64,000 nt of DNA from CALAED01 sp036555725 (GTDB taxonomy: Bacteria > Actinomycetota > Actinomycetes > Streptosporangiales > Streptosporangiaceae), in NCBI GenBank assembly GCA_036555725.1, contig DATBKU010000062.1:62001-126000 (forward strand), written 5' to 3'. Within the stretch, counting starts at the first letter, position 1; each line of letters opens with the position of its first letter. The notes under the pieces were generated by a model. It made no database searches and was not told the origin of the DNA. It worked only from the letters and a program-made list of their open reading frames with translations. Of the stretch, positions 48,556 through 57,635 are shown piece by piece. Both the position numbers and the translations under genes were made by a program.

Positions 48556-51144
48556 TCAGTGGACGACCGGCAGGAAGTGGCCGACCCCGTCGGTACGCCG
48601 GGCCGCCCGGATCCGCTCCTCGGGCACCTTTCCGTACGTCGTAGTGCGCTGCCGCGCCGGGCGTCCGGCCTGTTCGGCCAGCCCCTCCAGCGCGCTCATC
48701 GTCTTGAACGAGCCGTTCTCCGACCCGGCCATGCGGCTGATCGTCTCCTCCATGAGCGTGCCGCCGAGATCGTTGACCCCGCCGCGCAGCAACCGTACAC
48801 AGAGGTCGTCGCCCAGCTTCACCCAGGAGCACTGGATGTTGTCGATCGCGCCGTACAGCAGGATGCGGGCCAGCGCGTGGACGGCCCGGTTCTCACGCTC
48901 GGTCGGCCCGGGCCGGGCCAGCCCGGCCAGGTAGATCGGCGCGTTGTGATGGACGAACGGGAGCAGCACGAACTCGGTGAAGCCGCCGGTCCGCTCCTGG
49001 ATGCCCCGGATCAGCTTGAGGTGGGCGACCCAGTGCGCCGGGGTGTCGACGTGGCCGTACATCATCGTCGACGTGGTCGGGATGCCCAGCTCGTGCGCCG
49101 TGGTCACGACCTCGACCCAGGCGCCGGCCGGCAGCTTGCCCTTGGTGAGCACCCAGCGGACGTCGTCGTCGAGGATCTCCGCGGCGGTGCCGGGCAGCGA
49201 GTCGACGCCCGCCTCGCCGGCCGCGATCAGCCACTCCCTGATGGACAGGTCCGTACGGCTCGCGCCGTTGACCACCTCCATGGGGCTGTAGGCGTGCATG
49301 TGGATGTCCGGCGCCCGGCGCTTCACCTCGCGGGCGAGGTCGAAGTACGCGGTGCCGGGCAGGTCGGGGTGGATGCCGCCCTGCATGCAGACCTCGGTCG
49401 CACCGGCCGCCCAGGCCTCGCCGACCCGCCGGCCGACCTGCTCGACGGACAGTGTGTACGCGTCCGCGTCGGTGCGCCGCTGGGCGAACGCGCAGAACCG
49501 GCAGCCGGTGTAGCAGACGTTGGTGAAGTTGATGTTCCGGGTGACCACGTAGGTCACCGCGTCGCCGGCGGCGTCGCGCCGGAGGTCGTCGGCGAAGGCC
49601 GCCACCGCGTCCAGTTCGGGTCCGTCGGCGGCCAGCAGGGCCAGGGCGTGCTCGTCGGACAGCCGCCCGGGATCGCGCTCGGCGGCGGTCAGCGCCGCCT
49701 TGACGTCGTGGTCCAGCCGGGTCACGGCCGCGGGCAGGCGGTCGCGGAGCGCGGCCCAGTCGCCGTACACCTCGTCGAAGTCGTCGCGCCGGTCGCTCGT
49801 GCGGCCTGTCGTGTCGATCTCGACGTGCAGGTCGGTCCGGCCGGACGCAGTGAAGCCACCATCCGGTTCCTGCCACGGCAGGCCCGCCGGGCGTACGTCC
49901 GTGCGGGCCAGCCCGGTCGCCGGGTCGGCGAGCGCGGCGACGTGGGCGGACAGCCGCGGGTCGAGCCAGGGCTCGCCGCGCCGTACATACTCCGGATAGA
50001 TCGTGAGCCGCTCGCGCAACGTGAACCCGGCGCCGGCGGTACGCCGCGCCAGCTCGTCGATCTGCGGCCACGGGCGTTCGGGGTTGACGTGGTCGGGGGT
50101 CAGCGGCGACACCCCGCCCCAGTCGTCGATGCCCGCCCGCAGCATCAGTTCGTACTGGTCGTCGACGAGGTTGGGCGGGGCCTGCACACGCGCCTTCGGG
50201 CCGAGCACGATGCGGGCCACCGCGATCGTCGCCGCGAGCTGCTCCAGCTCGGCGTCTGGCACGTCGCGCATCTTGGTGTCGGGCTTGGCGCGGAAATTCT
50301 GGATGATCACTTCCTGGATCGCGCCGTACTCCCGCATCGTCGCGCGGATCGCGAACAGCGCGTCGGCCCGCTCCTCGATGGTCTCGCCGATGCCGATGAG
50401 GATCCCGGTGGTGAACGGCACGTTCGTACGGCCCGCGTCCTCGAGCACCCGGAGCCGTACGGCCGGATCCTTGTCGGGCGAGCCGAAGTGCGCGCCGCCC
50501 CGCTCGGTGAACAGCCGAGTGGCCGTCGTCTCCAGCATCATCCCCATCGACGGCGCGACCAGCTTGAGCCGCTGGAAGTCCTGCCACGTCAGCACCCCCG
50601 GGTTGAGGTGCGGCAGCAGCCCGGTCTCCTCGAGCACCCTGATCGCCATCGCCCGCACGTACGACAGGGTGTCGTCGTAGCCGTTGGCGTCGAGCCACTC
50701 GCGGGCCGCCGCCCAGCGGTCCTCGGGCCGGTCGCCCAGCGTGAACAGCGCCTCCTTGCAGCCCAGCGCCGCGCCCTGCCGGGCGATCTCCAGCACTTCG
50801 TCCGGGCTCAGGTACGGCGCGTCGACCTTGTGCGGGACGGTGGCGAACGTGCAGTAGCCGCAGCGGTCCCGGCAGAGCCTGGTCAGCGGGATGAAGACCT
50901 TGCGGCTATAGGTGATGACACCCGGTCGGCTCGCGGCCGCGAGGCCGGCGTCGCGGATCCGGGTGGCGATGGCCAGCAGCCGGTCGAGGTGTTCGCCGCG
51001 CGCGTGCAGCAGGATCGCCGCCTCGCCGCGGTCGAGCGACTTGCCGTCGCGGGCGCGGGCGAGGGCGCGGCGCAGGGCGGATGGTGTCGGTTCATCGGGG
51101 ATTGACGGCGTCGAGCCGGAAGTGGGCCGCGAGAGCGAGCTCAT
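48556..51144 (-). CDS. fbiC: FO synthase FbiC (CofG-CofH fusion)
   Basis: 862 residues. Two radical-SAM domains make the deazaflavin FO from tyrosine and a pyrimidine. CofG half: CRDRCGYC with cluster cysteines 91, 95 and 98. CofH half: CYTGCRFC with cysteines 544, 548 and 551. Both CxxxCxxC sets are intact. Fusion is the rule in actinobacteria, where archaea use two genes. The start ATG at 51144 is 9 bp after the LysR stop and lacks a ribosome binding site, so it may rely on coupling. Completes, with fbiA and fbiB, three of the four F420 core genes; fbiD (CofC) is not in the window. Confidence 0.97.
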   Translation of the reverse strand: MSSLSRPTSGSTPSIPDEPTPSALRRALARARDGKSLDRGEAAILLHARGEHLDRLLAIATRIRDAGLAAASRPGVITYSRKVFIPLTRLCRDRCGYCTFATVPHKVDAPYLSPDEVLEIARQGAALGCKEALFTLGDRPEDRWAAAREWLDANGYDDTLSYVRAMAIRVLEETGLLPHLNPGVLTWQDFQRLKLVAPSMGMMLETTATRLFTERGGAHFGSPDKDPAVRLRVLEDAGRTNVPFTTGILIGIGETIEERADALFAIRATMREYGAIQEVIIQNFRAKPDTKMRDVPDAELEQLAATIAVARIVLGPKARVQAPPNLVDDQYELMLRAGIDDWGGVSPLTPDHVNPERPWPQIDELARRTAGAGFTLRERLTIYPEYVRRGEPWLDPRLSAHVAALADPATGLARTDVRPAGLPWQEPDGGFTASGRTDLHVEIDTTGRTSDRRDDFDEVYGDWAALRDRLPAAVTRLDHDVKAALTAAERDPGRLSDEHALALLAADGPELDAVAAFADDLRRDAAGDAVTYVVTRNINFTNVCYTGCRFCAFAQRRTDADAYTLSVEQVGRRVGEAWAAGATEVCMQGGIHPDLPGTAYFDLAREVKRRAPDIHMHAYSPMEVVNGASRTDLSIREWLIAAGEAGVDSLPGTAAEILDDDVRWVLTKGKLPAGAWVEVVTTAHELGIPTTSTMMYGHVDTPAHWVAHLKLIRGIQERTGGFTEFVLLPFVHHNAPIYLAGLARPGPTERENRAVHALARILLYGAIDNIQCSWVKLGDDLCVRLLRGGVNDLGGTLMEETISRMAGSENGSFKTMSALEGLAEQAGRPARQRTTTYGKVPEERIRAARRTDGVGHFLPVVH

Positions 51145-51153
51145 GCCATGACA

Positions 51154-52170
51154 TTACGTCTGTCGCATTCGCTTCATTCCAGGTGACCCCTCACCTGCGT
51201 CCTCACCCGTCCCATTTCCGGTGGATGAGGTGGGCTCCCCGCGGCTGACGCCCGAGCGGCGGGCGACGATAGCATCGGCGGCCGCGCGCAACTCGCCGAG
51301 CACGGCGTCGACCGACGGGCGCGACGCCGCTCCCCGGCGGCGCCACGCCACAATGCGACGGCGCAGATCGACATCGGTCAGGCTGCGAACAGCGACTCCG
51401 GGGCGGCTGACGCCGAGCGCGAGCTCGGGCAGCAGCCCCACCGCGGCGCCCGCGGCGATCAGGCTGAGTGCCACGCTCACGTCGTTGGTGTAATGCCGGA
51501 CCATGGGGCGGAACCCGCCGATCTCCGCACACGCGCGCCGCATCATCTCCGCGTGCCTGGTGCCCAGATGGGTACTCATCCACGGGTCACCGGACAGCTC
51601 CGCCAGCCGGACCGAGGCCGCCTTCGCGAGGCGGTGGCCCTCCGGAAGCACCAGCCGCATCGGCTCGATGAGCAGCGTCTCGTTCTCCAGCTCGGCGCTC
51701 CTGGGCATCGGCATGTGGACGTACTCGTTGTAGAGCACGAGATCCACTTCCTGCAGGGCCAGCTTGCGCAGGACGTCCTCGGACTCCTCGTCGATAACCT
51801 CGACGACCAGCTCCGGATACCGCTGGCGTAGCGCCGGGAGCGTTGGCGCGACCAGATTGAGCAACGCGACCTGATGTCCGAGGACCCGGGCGACACCGGC
51901 CACGCGACCGCCGGCCGCGAGCGTCGACTCCTCGGCGTGCTGCGCCTGGGCGAGCAGGATCTCGGCCTGATCGGCCAGCACCTCGCCGGCCTCGGTGAGG
52001 CGGAGCCGCCGGCCCACTCGCTCGAGCAGCGGCACCTTTACGTCTTTCTGCAGTTGGGCGAGCTGCTGCGACACCGCGGACGGGCTGTAGCCGAGAGCGT
52101 CCGCGACCGCGCCGACGGTGCCGCGCAGCTTGAGCTCGCGAAGCACCCTGAGTCGGCCCAAGTCCAACAT
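51154..52170 (-). CDS. LysR-family transcriptional regulator
   Basis: 338 residues. N-terminal winged helix MLDLGRLRVLRELKLRGTV followed by DALGYSPSAVSQQLAQL, then a periplasmic-binding-like effector domain to about residue 290 and a polar tail. ATG at 52170. It is directly upstream of fbiC in the same direction (9-bp gap), and a TCCAG-N9-CTGGA inverted repeat lies 26 bp before its own start. It could control its own transcription and so fbiC; co-regulation is inference from position. Confidence 0.92.
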   Translation of the reverse strand: MLDLGRLRVLRELKLRGTVGAVADALGYSPSAVSQQLAQLQKDVKVPLLERVGRRLRLTEAGEVLADQAEILLAQAQHAEESTLAAGGRVAGVARVLGHQVALLNLVAPTLPALRQRYPELVVEVIDEESEDVLRKLALQEVDLVLYNEYVHMPMPRSAELENETLLIEPMRLVLPEGHRLAKAASVRLAELSGDPWMSTHLGTRHAEMMRRACAEIGGFRPMVRHYTNDVSVALSLIAAGAAVGLLPELALGVSRPGVAVRSLTDVDLRRRIVAWRRRGAASRPSVDAVLGELRAAADAIVARRSGVSRGEPTSSTGNGTGEDAGEGSPGMKRMRQT

Positions 52171-52195
52171 AGTTCAGCGATTCTTACACATTCCA

Positions 52196-52214
52196 TCCAG
52201 AAATACTCGCTGGA
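52196..52214. promoter_or_regulatory. Inverted repeat before the LysR gene
   Basis: TCCAG-N9-CTGGA, 19 bp, 26 bp before the LysR ATG. It has the size and T-N11-A character of LysR-type sites (T at 52196, A at 52214 outer; shorter inner dyad). Likely autoregulatory operator for the LysR-fbiC unit. Confidence 0.5.
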
Positions 52215-52380
52215 CGTGAACAGTCGGCTGCCCCAAACTAGTAAGTGCGAGGGAAACGGATCCTTCGGAGATTCCTTTCGAAGAGCCGGCCCTCGCCCCG
52301 CGGGAATGTCCCGGGGCCGTGGCCACGGCCTCACTCCCGGCCGCGCCAGACGTCGCGGCCGTACCTGAAGGACAGTTCCC

Positions 52381-52593
52381 ATGTTGCTCGTACTCGCCAT
52401 CCTCGTCGTGCTCGCCGTACTCGCCCCGCTCTTCGGCGCCGACAGCCGAGACGGTCTCGACTGGGCCCCGGACAACTTCTGGCTCCGCCGCCGCTCCCGC
52501 CCGGATGACTTCAAAACGACCGATAGTCGCGAACCGGCATCCGCGGGCCACGCCTCGGCGGATGGTTGCCGGACAGCTCCAGCAGCCGGGTGA
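52381..52593 (+). CDS. Possible small single-helix membrane protein
   Basis: 70 residues from ATG 52381 with AAGGA upstream. A strong N-terminal membrane helix (LLVLAILVVLAVLAPLF) is followed by GADSRDGLDWAPDNFWLRRR. The last 27 codons run antisense into the end of the glycosylase gene and look non-coding, so a shorter product is conceivable. I do not recognise the family. It is divergent from the LysR gene. Confidence 0.45.
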   Translation: MLLVLAILVVLAVLAPLFGADSRDGLDWAPDNFWLRRRSRPDDFKTTDSREPASAGHASADGCRTAPAAG

Positions 52594-53419
52594 CCCGGTA
52601 CCGGTGCCCCGCGTACGGCTCCAGCAGCTTCAACATCCCGGCGTCGTCGACCTTCCGGCCCGTGAGGGCCCAGCCGACGAGGCCGGGAATGTGGTAGTCG
52701 CCGACCGAGACGGCGTCGGGATCGCCGAGCGCCCGCTGCCGTACCTCCGCCGCCGTCCACACCCCGATGCCAGGAAGCGACCGCAGCCGCGCCTGCGCGG
52801 CGTCCGCCTCCAGCCGCCCGGCGACCCGGGCGGCGTTCATGATCGTACGAGCCCGGATGGCCTCGGCACCCGACCGATGCCACTCCCACGACGGGATCCG
52901 CGCCCAGACCGCGGGCGGCGGGGGCACCCGCATCTCCGGGAACCCCGGAGCCGGCTCACCGAACCGTCGCAGCAGATAGCGCCACGCCCGCCACGCCTCC
53001 CGCCCCGGCACCTTCTGCTCCAGTACGGCCGGCACGAGCGCCTCGAAGACCCGTCCCGTACGGCCGATTCGTAGCCCGCCGAGCCGCGCGGCCGCCTCTC
53101 GTACGGCCGGGTGCGAGGGCTCGAAGGAGGAGGGGTCATCGGCGGCGCCGAGCAGCTCTGGGACCATGTCGAGCAGCCACTCCCCGCCCGGCCCCCACGC
53201 GGCCGCCTCGATCACCCCGCGGCCTGGGTGCGCGCTGAGCCGCAGCGTGCCCGGGCCGTCGGGGGTGCTCGACGCCCGCCAGATCGCGCCGTCGGCGGTT
53301 ATCCGGAACGCCGGGTCGCGCGGCCCGCGCCGGTGCGGCGACAGGGTGCGGCCCGGACTCACCGGCCACGGTGGCCGCCATTCCCTCGTCAGCACGGCCG
53401 TCCTACCTACCTTGCTCAC
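52511..53419 (-). CDS. DNA-3-methyladenine glycosylase, AlkA-like
   Basis: About 302 residues. Helix-hairpin-helix with LRSLPGIGVWTAAEVRQRAL and the catalytic Asp in VSVGDYHIPG; the N-terminal part resembles the AlkA beta domain (FRITADGAIWRAS). It removes alkylated bases in base-excision repair. The GTG at 53419 overlaps the upstream nucleotidyltransferase stop (GTGA) and has AAGG before it; GTG 53395 is an alternative. The frame upstream to 53776 lies inside the neighbour and is not used. Confidence 0.88.
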   Translation of the reverse strand: MSKVGRTAVLTREWRPPWPVSPGRTLSPHRRGPRDPAFRITADGAIWRASSTPDGPGTLRLSAHPGRGVIEAAAWGPGGEWLLDMVPELLGAADDPSSFEPSHPAVREAAARLGGLRIGRTGRVFEALVPAVLEQKVPGREAWRAWRYLLRRFGEPAPGFPEMRVPPPPAVWARIPSWEWHRSGAEAIRARTIMNAARVAGRLEADAAQARLRSLPGIGVWTAAEVRQRALGDPDAVSVGDYHIPGLVGWALTGRKVDDAGMLKLLEPYAGHRYRVTRLLELSGNHPPRRGPRMPVRDYRSF

Positions 53420-54135
53420 CAACCTTGCCGGAGCACCTCTTCGCTCGCCTCTTTGACATCCTTCACGGTGTCGACGCCCCGCCAGTAGCTTGGGATCTTG
53501 TACGCGGCCAGCAGCCCCTCGACCGCGAGCCGGGGGAACGTGGTGTGCTCGTGGTCGCCCTTCTCCGGGAGCAGGTCCAGGACGCCGGCCTCGAAGGCGT
53601 ACACGCCGCCGTTGATCCAGTACGGCAGCTTCGGCGACTGGACGAACCCGGCGATGCGGTCCTGTTCGTCGAGGGTCGCGATGCCCCACGTGGTCTGGTA
53701 CTGCGCGAGCGCGATCGTCGCCATCGCGCCCGCCTGCACGTGCCGGTCGATCAGGTCGGCGAGCGGGAACCGGCACAGCACGTCGCCGTTGAGGGCCAGC
53801 CAGCGCTCCGCCGGGTGCGGCAGATGCGTCCCAGCGAACCGCAGCGCGCCGCCCCGGCCGAGCGGCTCCGCCTCAACGGCCACCTCGATGGTGATCGGAT
53901 AGCTGTGCCCGGCGAGGTGCTTTTCCATCACGTCGGCGAGGTAGCCGCAGGAGATCACCGCGTGCTCGCAGCCCTGGCCGGACAGCCATTCCAGCTGCCA
54001 GTCGACGATCGGCTTGTCCGCGATCGGCACCATGGCCTTGGGCCGGTCGTCCGTGTACGGGCGCAGCCTGGTCGCCTTGCCACCTGCCAGGATGACGGCC
54101 TGCCGAACCTGCCCGTTCTTCCCCGTAATCGCCAT
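53416..54135 (-). CDS. NDP-sugar pyrophosphorylase-type nucleotidyltransferase
   Basis: 239 residues. The signature AVILAGGKATRLRPYTDDRPKAM... (residues 13-35) contains the GG and Lys of the nucleotide site, and the second Lys-rich block is DKPIVDWQLEWL. An Asp for metal is in LNGDVLCRFP. It activates a sugar-1-phosphate with GTP, UTP or similar; the product could be GDP-mannose or another NDP-sugar. The protein is a core catalytic domain only, without the C-terminal hexapeptide part of ManC/GlmU. It opens a surface-glycan gene set with the glycosyltransferases to its right. Confidence 0.9.
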   Translation of the reverse strand: MAITGKNGQVRQAVILAGGKATRLRPYTDDRPKAMVPIADKPIVDWQLEWLSGQGCEHAVISCGYLADVMEKHLAGHSYPITIEVAVEAEPLGRGGALRFAGTHLPHPAERWLALNGDVLCRFPLADLIDRHVQAGAMATIALAQYQTTWGIATLDEQDRIAGFVQSPKLPYWINGGVYAFEAGVLDLLPEKGDHEHTTFPRLAVEGLLAAYKIPSYWRGVDTVKDVKEASEEVLRQGW

Positions 54136-54166
54136 GCGGGAACCCTACCCCTGGGACGGGGGACGG

Positions 54167-55294
54167 CTAGCCGGAGACGGCGCGCTCGTAGGAGGCCATG
54201 TGCGCCTGGGCGGACGCGGCCCACGTGAACTCCTGCGACCGTACGAAGGCGGCCTCGGCGAGGGCCTTACGGCGGACCGGGTTGTCGAGCAGCGCGGTCA
54301 ACGCCGCGGCGATGCTGGTCTCGTCCGGCTCGGTGTACTCCACGGCGTCGCCGCCGACCTCCGGCAGCGAGGCGATCGGCGTGGTCAGGACCGGCGCGCC
54401 GCAGGCCATCGCCTCCAGGACCGGCAGCCCGAACCCCTCGCCCCGGCTGGGCAGCGCGACGACCTGGGCGCCGCCGAAGTATCCGGGCAGCGACGACCAG
54501 CGCAGGTAGCCGGGCCGGACCATCCGCAGCTGCGTCGGCACCGTCGCCATCGCGGCGTCGACCTCGTCGTCCCAGCCGCCGCCGCCCGCCAGCACCAGCG
54601 CCGGCGGATCGGGCCGGTCGGACACGGCGCGCACCCAGGCGCGGATCAGGTTCGGCACGTTCTTGCGCGGGTCGAGCGCGCCAAGGAACGCGACGTACGG
54701 GTGGCCGTGCAGGCCGAGCCGGTCGGACACCCGGCGCAGTTCGTCTTCGGCGGGCCGGTGGAAGGCCTCGTGGTCGACGCCGTGGTAGGCCACGTCGATG
54801 TGGCTCGGGTCGGCGGCCAGCAGTCGCACCAGCTCGTCCCGCGTCGCCTTGGACGGCACGATCATGCGGGTGGCGCGGCGGCACGCGGTGCGGGTCGCGG
54901 ACTTGATGTACGTCGACCTGACCGGGTTGTGCACCTCGGGCTCGGAGAAGTACGTGACGTCGTGAATCGTCACGACGGCGGGGATGCCCGGGCGCAGCGG
55001 GATCGAGTAGTACGGCAGGTGGATCACCTGCGCGCCCACCTGCTCGGCGACGAACGGCAACCCGGTCTGCTCCCACGCCAGCCGCGCCTGCCGGTGCGCG
55101 ATCGCCGTCGGCCCGGCGACGACTCTCGTATTCGGCGCGAGCCTGGTGTACCGCTCCTCATCGGAGCGCTGACAGGCGACCGCCAGATCGGCACCGGCCG
55201 AGTCGAGGGCTGCGATCAGACCGTCGACGTATCGGCCGAGCGCACCACGGTCGGCGGGCACGGCCGTCGCGTCGACGAGGATCCGTGGCGCCAC
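54167..55294 (-). CDS. Glycosyltransferase family 4 (GT-B)
   Basis: 375 residues. N-terminal half VDATAVPADRGALGRYVDGL (acceptor side); C-terminal half has VAFLGALDPRKNVPNLI and ALPSRGEGFGLPVLEAMACGAPV, the EX7E-like donor site of GT4. Probably adds a hexose to a lipid- or protein-linked glycan. GTG at 55294 with GGGAGGAT. The short spacing (31 bp) to the pyrophosphorylase suggests a shared transcript. Confidence 0.93.
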   Translation of the reverse strand: MAPRILVDATAVPADRGALGRYVDGLIAALDSAGADLAVACQRSDEERYTRLAPNTRVVAGPTAIAHRQARLAWEQTGLPFVAEQVGAQVIHLPYYSIPLRPGIPAVVTIHDVTYFSEPEVHNPVRSTYIKSATRTACRRATRMIVPSKATRDELVRLLAADPSHIDVAYHGVDHEAFHRPAEDELRRVSDRLGLHGHPYVAFLGALDPRKNVPNLIRAWVRAVSDRPDPPALVLAGGGGWDDEVDAAMATVPTQLRMVRPGYLRWSSLPGYFGGAQVVALPSRGEGFGLPVLEAMACGAPVLTTPIASLPEVGGDAVEYTEPDETSIAAALTALLDNPVRRKALAEAAFVRSQEFTWAASAQAHMASYERAVSG

Positions 55295-55403
55295 GATCCT
55301 CCCTTGCTCTGCACACCCGGCGCAGGGGCCACCGGGTAAATCGCGCCCACTCGCCGGGCGCGCTCAACTTGCATTTGTGGCGGGGGTCGCCCCTTCCGGC
55401 AGC

Positions 55404-56210
55404 CTACGCCGTGACGGGCTCAGGTGGGGTGATCAACGGGGGACCGGCAGGTGACCGTGGCGTCTTCGTCGCCACCCACAGGAACGTGGGGATGATCGGA
55501 CGGAGCGCCCTGATGGCCTGCGGCGGCAGCTTGGCGACCGGTCCTGGCATGTCGTCGCCGCCGTGAAATCGCCCCGGCTCGGAGATCACACTGAACGTGT
55601 AGTCCCAGACCTGGAAGTCGCCCAGCATCGTCCGCAGCCCGCCGCGCCCGCGGAACCGCTCGTAGTACTGGTCGGCGCGCCGGGTGGCCCGTACGTACCG
55701 GTCCGCCATGCCGTACGGCAGATAGGACAGGAACGGCAGCTTGTAATGCGGCTCGATGATGCCGTACTTGTTGCCCAGCCCGAGGTAGAGGGCGCCCTCG
55801 TCGGACAGCACCCGGTGCAGCTCGGCGACGATCGCGTCGGGGTCGACCACATGTTCGTAGATGTGGTTGAAGACGATCGCGTCGAACGTGCCGTCGGGGA
55901 ACGGCAGCCGCTCGCCGTCGCCGCAGACGAAGCCGACCCGCTTGCCGAAGGCGTCCTTCGCCCGCTTCAGGCCGGGCACGTCGATGTCGATGCCGATCGT
56001 GTGCTGGGCCCCGGCGTCGGCGAGCTCGTCGGAGATGAAGCCGGCGGAGCACCCGACGTCCGCGACCGTCAGCCCGGACAGGTCGTCACGGCCGAGGAAG
56101 TGGGTCAGCACCGAGATCAGCTTCGCCGCCTTGCGCCGCCGCTTGTCCTCCTCGAGCATCGCGCTCTGGAACTCGGAGTACTCGAGCTGCTTGGTTCGCT
56201 CCTTCGGCAT
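55404..56210 (-). CDS. SAM-dependent methyltransferase, class I
   Basis: 268 residues. Motif I is VADVGCSAGFISDELADAG, motif II around CGDGERLPFPDGTFDAIVFN and HIYEHVVDP (Methyltransf_11-type). The C-terminal region after residue 170 is longer than the minimal fold. Likely methylates a glycan or lipid in the surrounding cluster; the substrate is unknown. The ATG at 56210 has no ribosome binding site, and TAGACT on the minus strand (56223 to 56218) is in place for a leaderless transcript. Divergent from the first flippase-like gene. Confidence 0.9.
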   Translation of the reverse strand: MPKERTKQLEYSEFQSAMLEEDKRRRKAAKLISVLTHFLGRDDLSGLTVADVGCSAGFISDELADAGAQHTIGIDIDVPGLKRAKDAFGKRVGFVCGDGERLPFPDGTFDAIVFNHIYEHVVDPDAIVAELHRVLSDEGALYLGLGNKYGIIEPHYKLPFLSYLPYGMADRYVRATRRADQYYERFRGRGGLRTMLGDFQVWDYTFSVISEPGRFHGGDDMPGPVAKLPPQAIRALRPIIPTFLWVATKTPRSPAGPPLITPPEPVTA

Positions 56211-56313
56211 GCCGGCCAGTCTAGGGGCGGGCCGGTCGCACCCCGGGGTTTGCCCGTGGACCGTCGGGTGAACGTCGCCGTACGTGGTCGAACCACCCCG
56301 TAACCTGGAGCGC

Positions 56314-57315
56314 GTGTTGCGCCACCTGTGGACGAGCCGGGTCCTGCGCGGGGGGTTCGTGGTCCTCGCCGTCGCGCTCTTGACCTACGCCCTGGTCTCG
56401 CAGTGGGACAAGGCGGCGGAGGCGCTCGCCTCGCTCTCGTGGTGGTCGGTGTCCCTGGCCGCGATCGCGGGCGTGGTGGCGCCCGGCGGGGCCATGCTGG
56501 CCTGGCGGGTGCTGCTGGCCGACCTCGGCTCGCCGCTGCCGCTGAGCGCCGCCGTCCGGGTGATGTTCCTCGGCCAGCTCGGCAAGTACCTGCCAGGTGG
56601 CGTGTGGCAGGTGGTCGCCACCATGGAGCTCGGCCGCGACCACGCGGCGCCCCGCAAGCGCACCTTCACCGCCACGGTCCTCGGCATGGCGGTCACGCTG
56701 GCCTCGGGGCTGGCGTTGCTGGCGGTCGCGCTCCCGCTGACGTCGGCGCAGGCGACCAGGGACTACTGGTGGACGCTGGCCCTGGTGCCGATCGCGGTGG
56801 CCGCCCTGCACCCCCGGTTGCTCACCGGCGCGCTCAACCTCGCGCTGCGGCTGGCCCGGCGCGACCCCCTGGAACGCAGCGTACGGGTGGCGGCACTCGG
56901 CCGGGCGGTCTGCTGGACGGCGGCCGGGTGGCTGCTGCTCGACATCCAGGCCTGGCTGCTGGTCACCGACGTCCACCACGGCGGGCTCGCCGACTTCCTG
57001 CCGGCGGCCGCGGCCTACATGCTGGCCTGGGTGGTCGGGTTCCTCACGGTCTTCGCGCCGGGCGGCATCGGCACCCGGGAGGTGGCCATGGCGGCGGCGC
57101 TGGCCCCGCTGATGAGCTGGCCGCAGGCCCTCGTCATCGCGACGGTGTCCCGGCTGATCGCGACGGTCGCCGACCTCGCCTGGGCCGGGCTCGCCTTCCT
57201 GCTGGGCCGAATCGCGATGTCTCATGCGGCGCCGGCGCAGCCAGAACCGGGCGGGAATGAACCGGCGGCGGCCGGGCTTAACACGAGTACGAGACGTACC
57301 GAGGAGAGATCGTGA
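56314..57315 (+). CDS. Flippase-like / lysylphosphatidylglycerol synthase TM-region protein, copy 1
   Basis: 333 residues from GTG 56314; the frame opens at a GTG at 56284, but alignment with the paralogue at 58619 puts the start here, with both proteins matching from residue 1. About eight membrane helices, with LGKYLPGGVWQV and the FAPGGIGTREVA motif of the family (MprF-N/AglD-like UPF0104). TAACCT (56301-56306) lies 7 bases before the GTG, suggesting a leaderless message. Members assist transfer or flipping of lipid-linked glycans. The last 4 bases overlap trxA (GTGA). Confidence 0.88.
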   Translation: MLRHLWTSRVLRGGFVVLAVALLTYALVSQWDKAAEALASLSWWSVSLAAIAGVVAPGGAMLAWRVLLADLGSPLPLSAAVRVMFLGQLGKYLPGGVWQVVATMELGRDHAAPRKRTFTATVLGMAVTLASGLALLAVALPLTSAQATRDYWWTLALVPIAVAALHPRLLTGALNLALRLARRDPLERSVRVAALGRAVCWTAAGWLLLDIQAWLLVTDVHHGGLADFLPAAAAYMLAWVVGFLTVFAPGGIGTREVAMAAALAPLMSWPQALVIATVSRLIATVADLAWAGLAFLLGRIAMSHAAPAQPEPGGNEPAAAGLNTSTRRTEERS

Positions 57316-57635
57316 CCGCCCCCATCACCGTGACAGACGCGACGTTCGACGACGAGGTGCTCGCCAGCGAGACACCCGTGCTCGTGGACTTCTGGGCCGA
57401 CTGGTGCGGTCCGTGCAAGATGATCGCGCCGGTACTGGAGCAGATCGCGACGGAGTACGACGGCAAGCTCACCATCGCCAAGCTCGACATCGACGCCAGC
57501 CCGGCGACCTCGGTGAAGTACGGCATCATCGGCGCCCCGACGCTCAACCTCTACAAGAACGGCGAGGTCGTACAGCAGATCGTGGGCGCCAAGCCCAAGC
57601 GCCAGCTGCTCGCCGCCATCGAGCCGCACCTGTAA
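57312..57635 (+). CDS. trxA: Thioredoxin
   Basis: 107 residues. Active site WCGPCK with Cys32 and Cys35; the cis-Pro in GAPTLNLYKNGE. Reduces disulfides in the cytoplasm. GTG at 57312 has GAGGAGAG and overlaps the preceding gene by 4 bp, so it is coupled to the flippase-like gene. This is an unusual place for trxA, which often stands alone or with trxB; other thioredoxins in the genome cannot be excluded. Confidence 0.95.
   Translation: MTAPITVTDATFDDEVLASETPVLVDFWADWCGPCKMIAPVLEQIATEYDGKLTIAKLDIDASPATSVKYGIIGAPTLNLYKNGEVVQQIVGAKPKRQLLAAIEPHL

Noticed and set aside
48181..51105. 974-residue plus-strand frame opposite fbiC
   Set aside because: No recognisable motif, while the opposite strand holds both radical-SAM cysteine clusters of fbiC in order.
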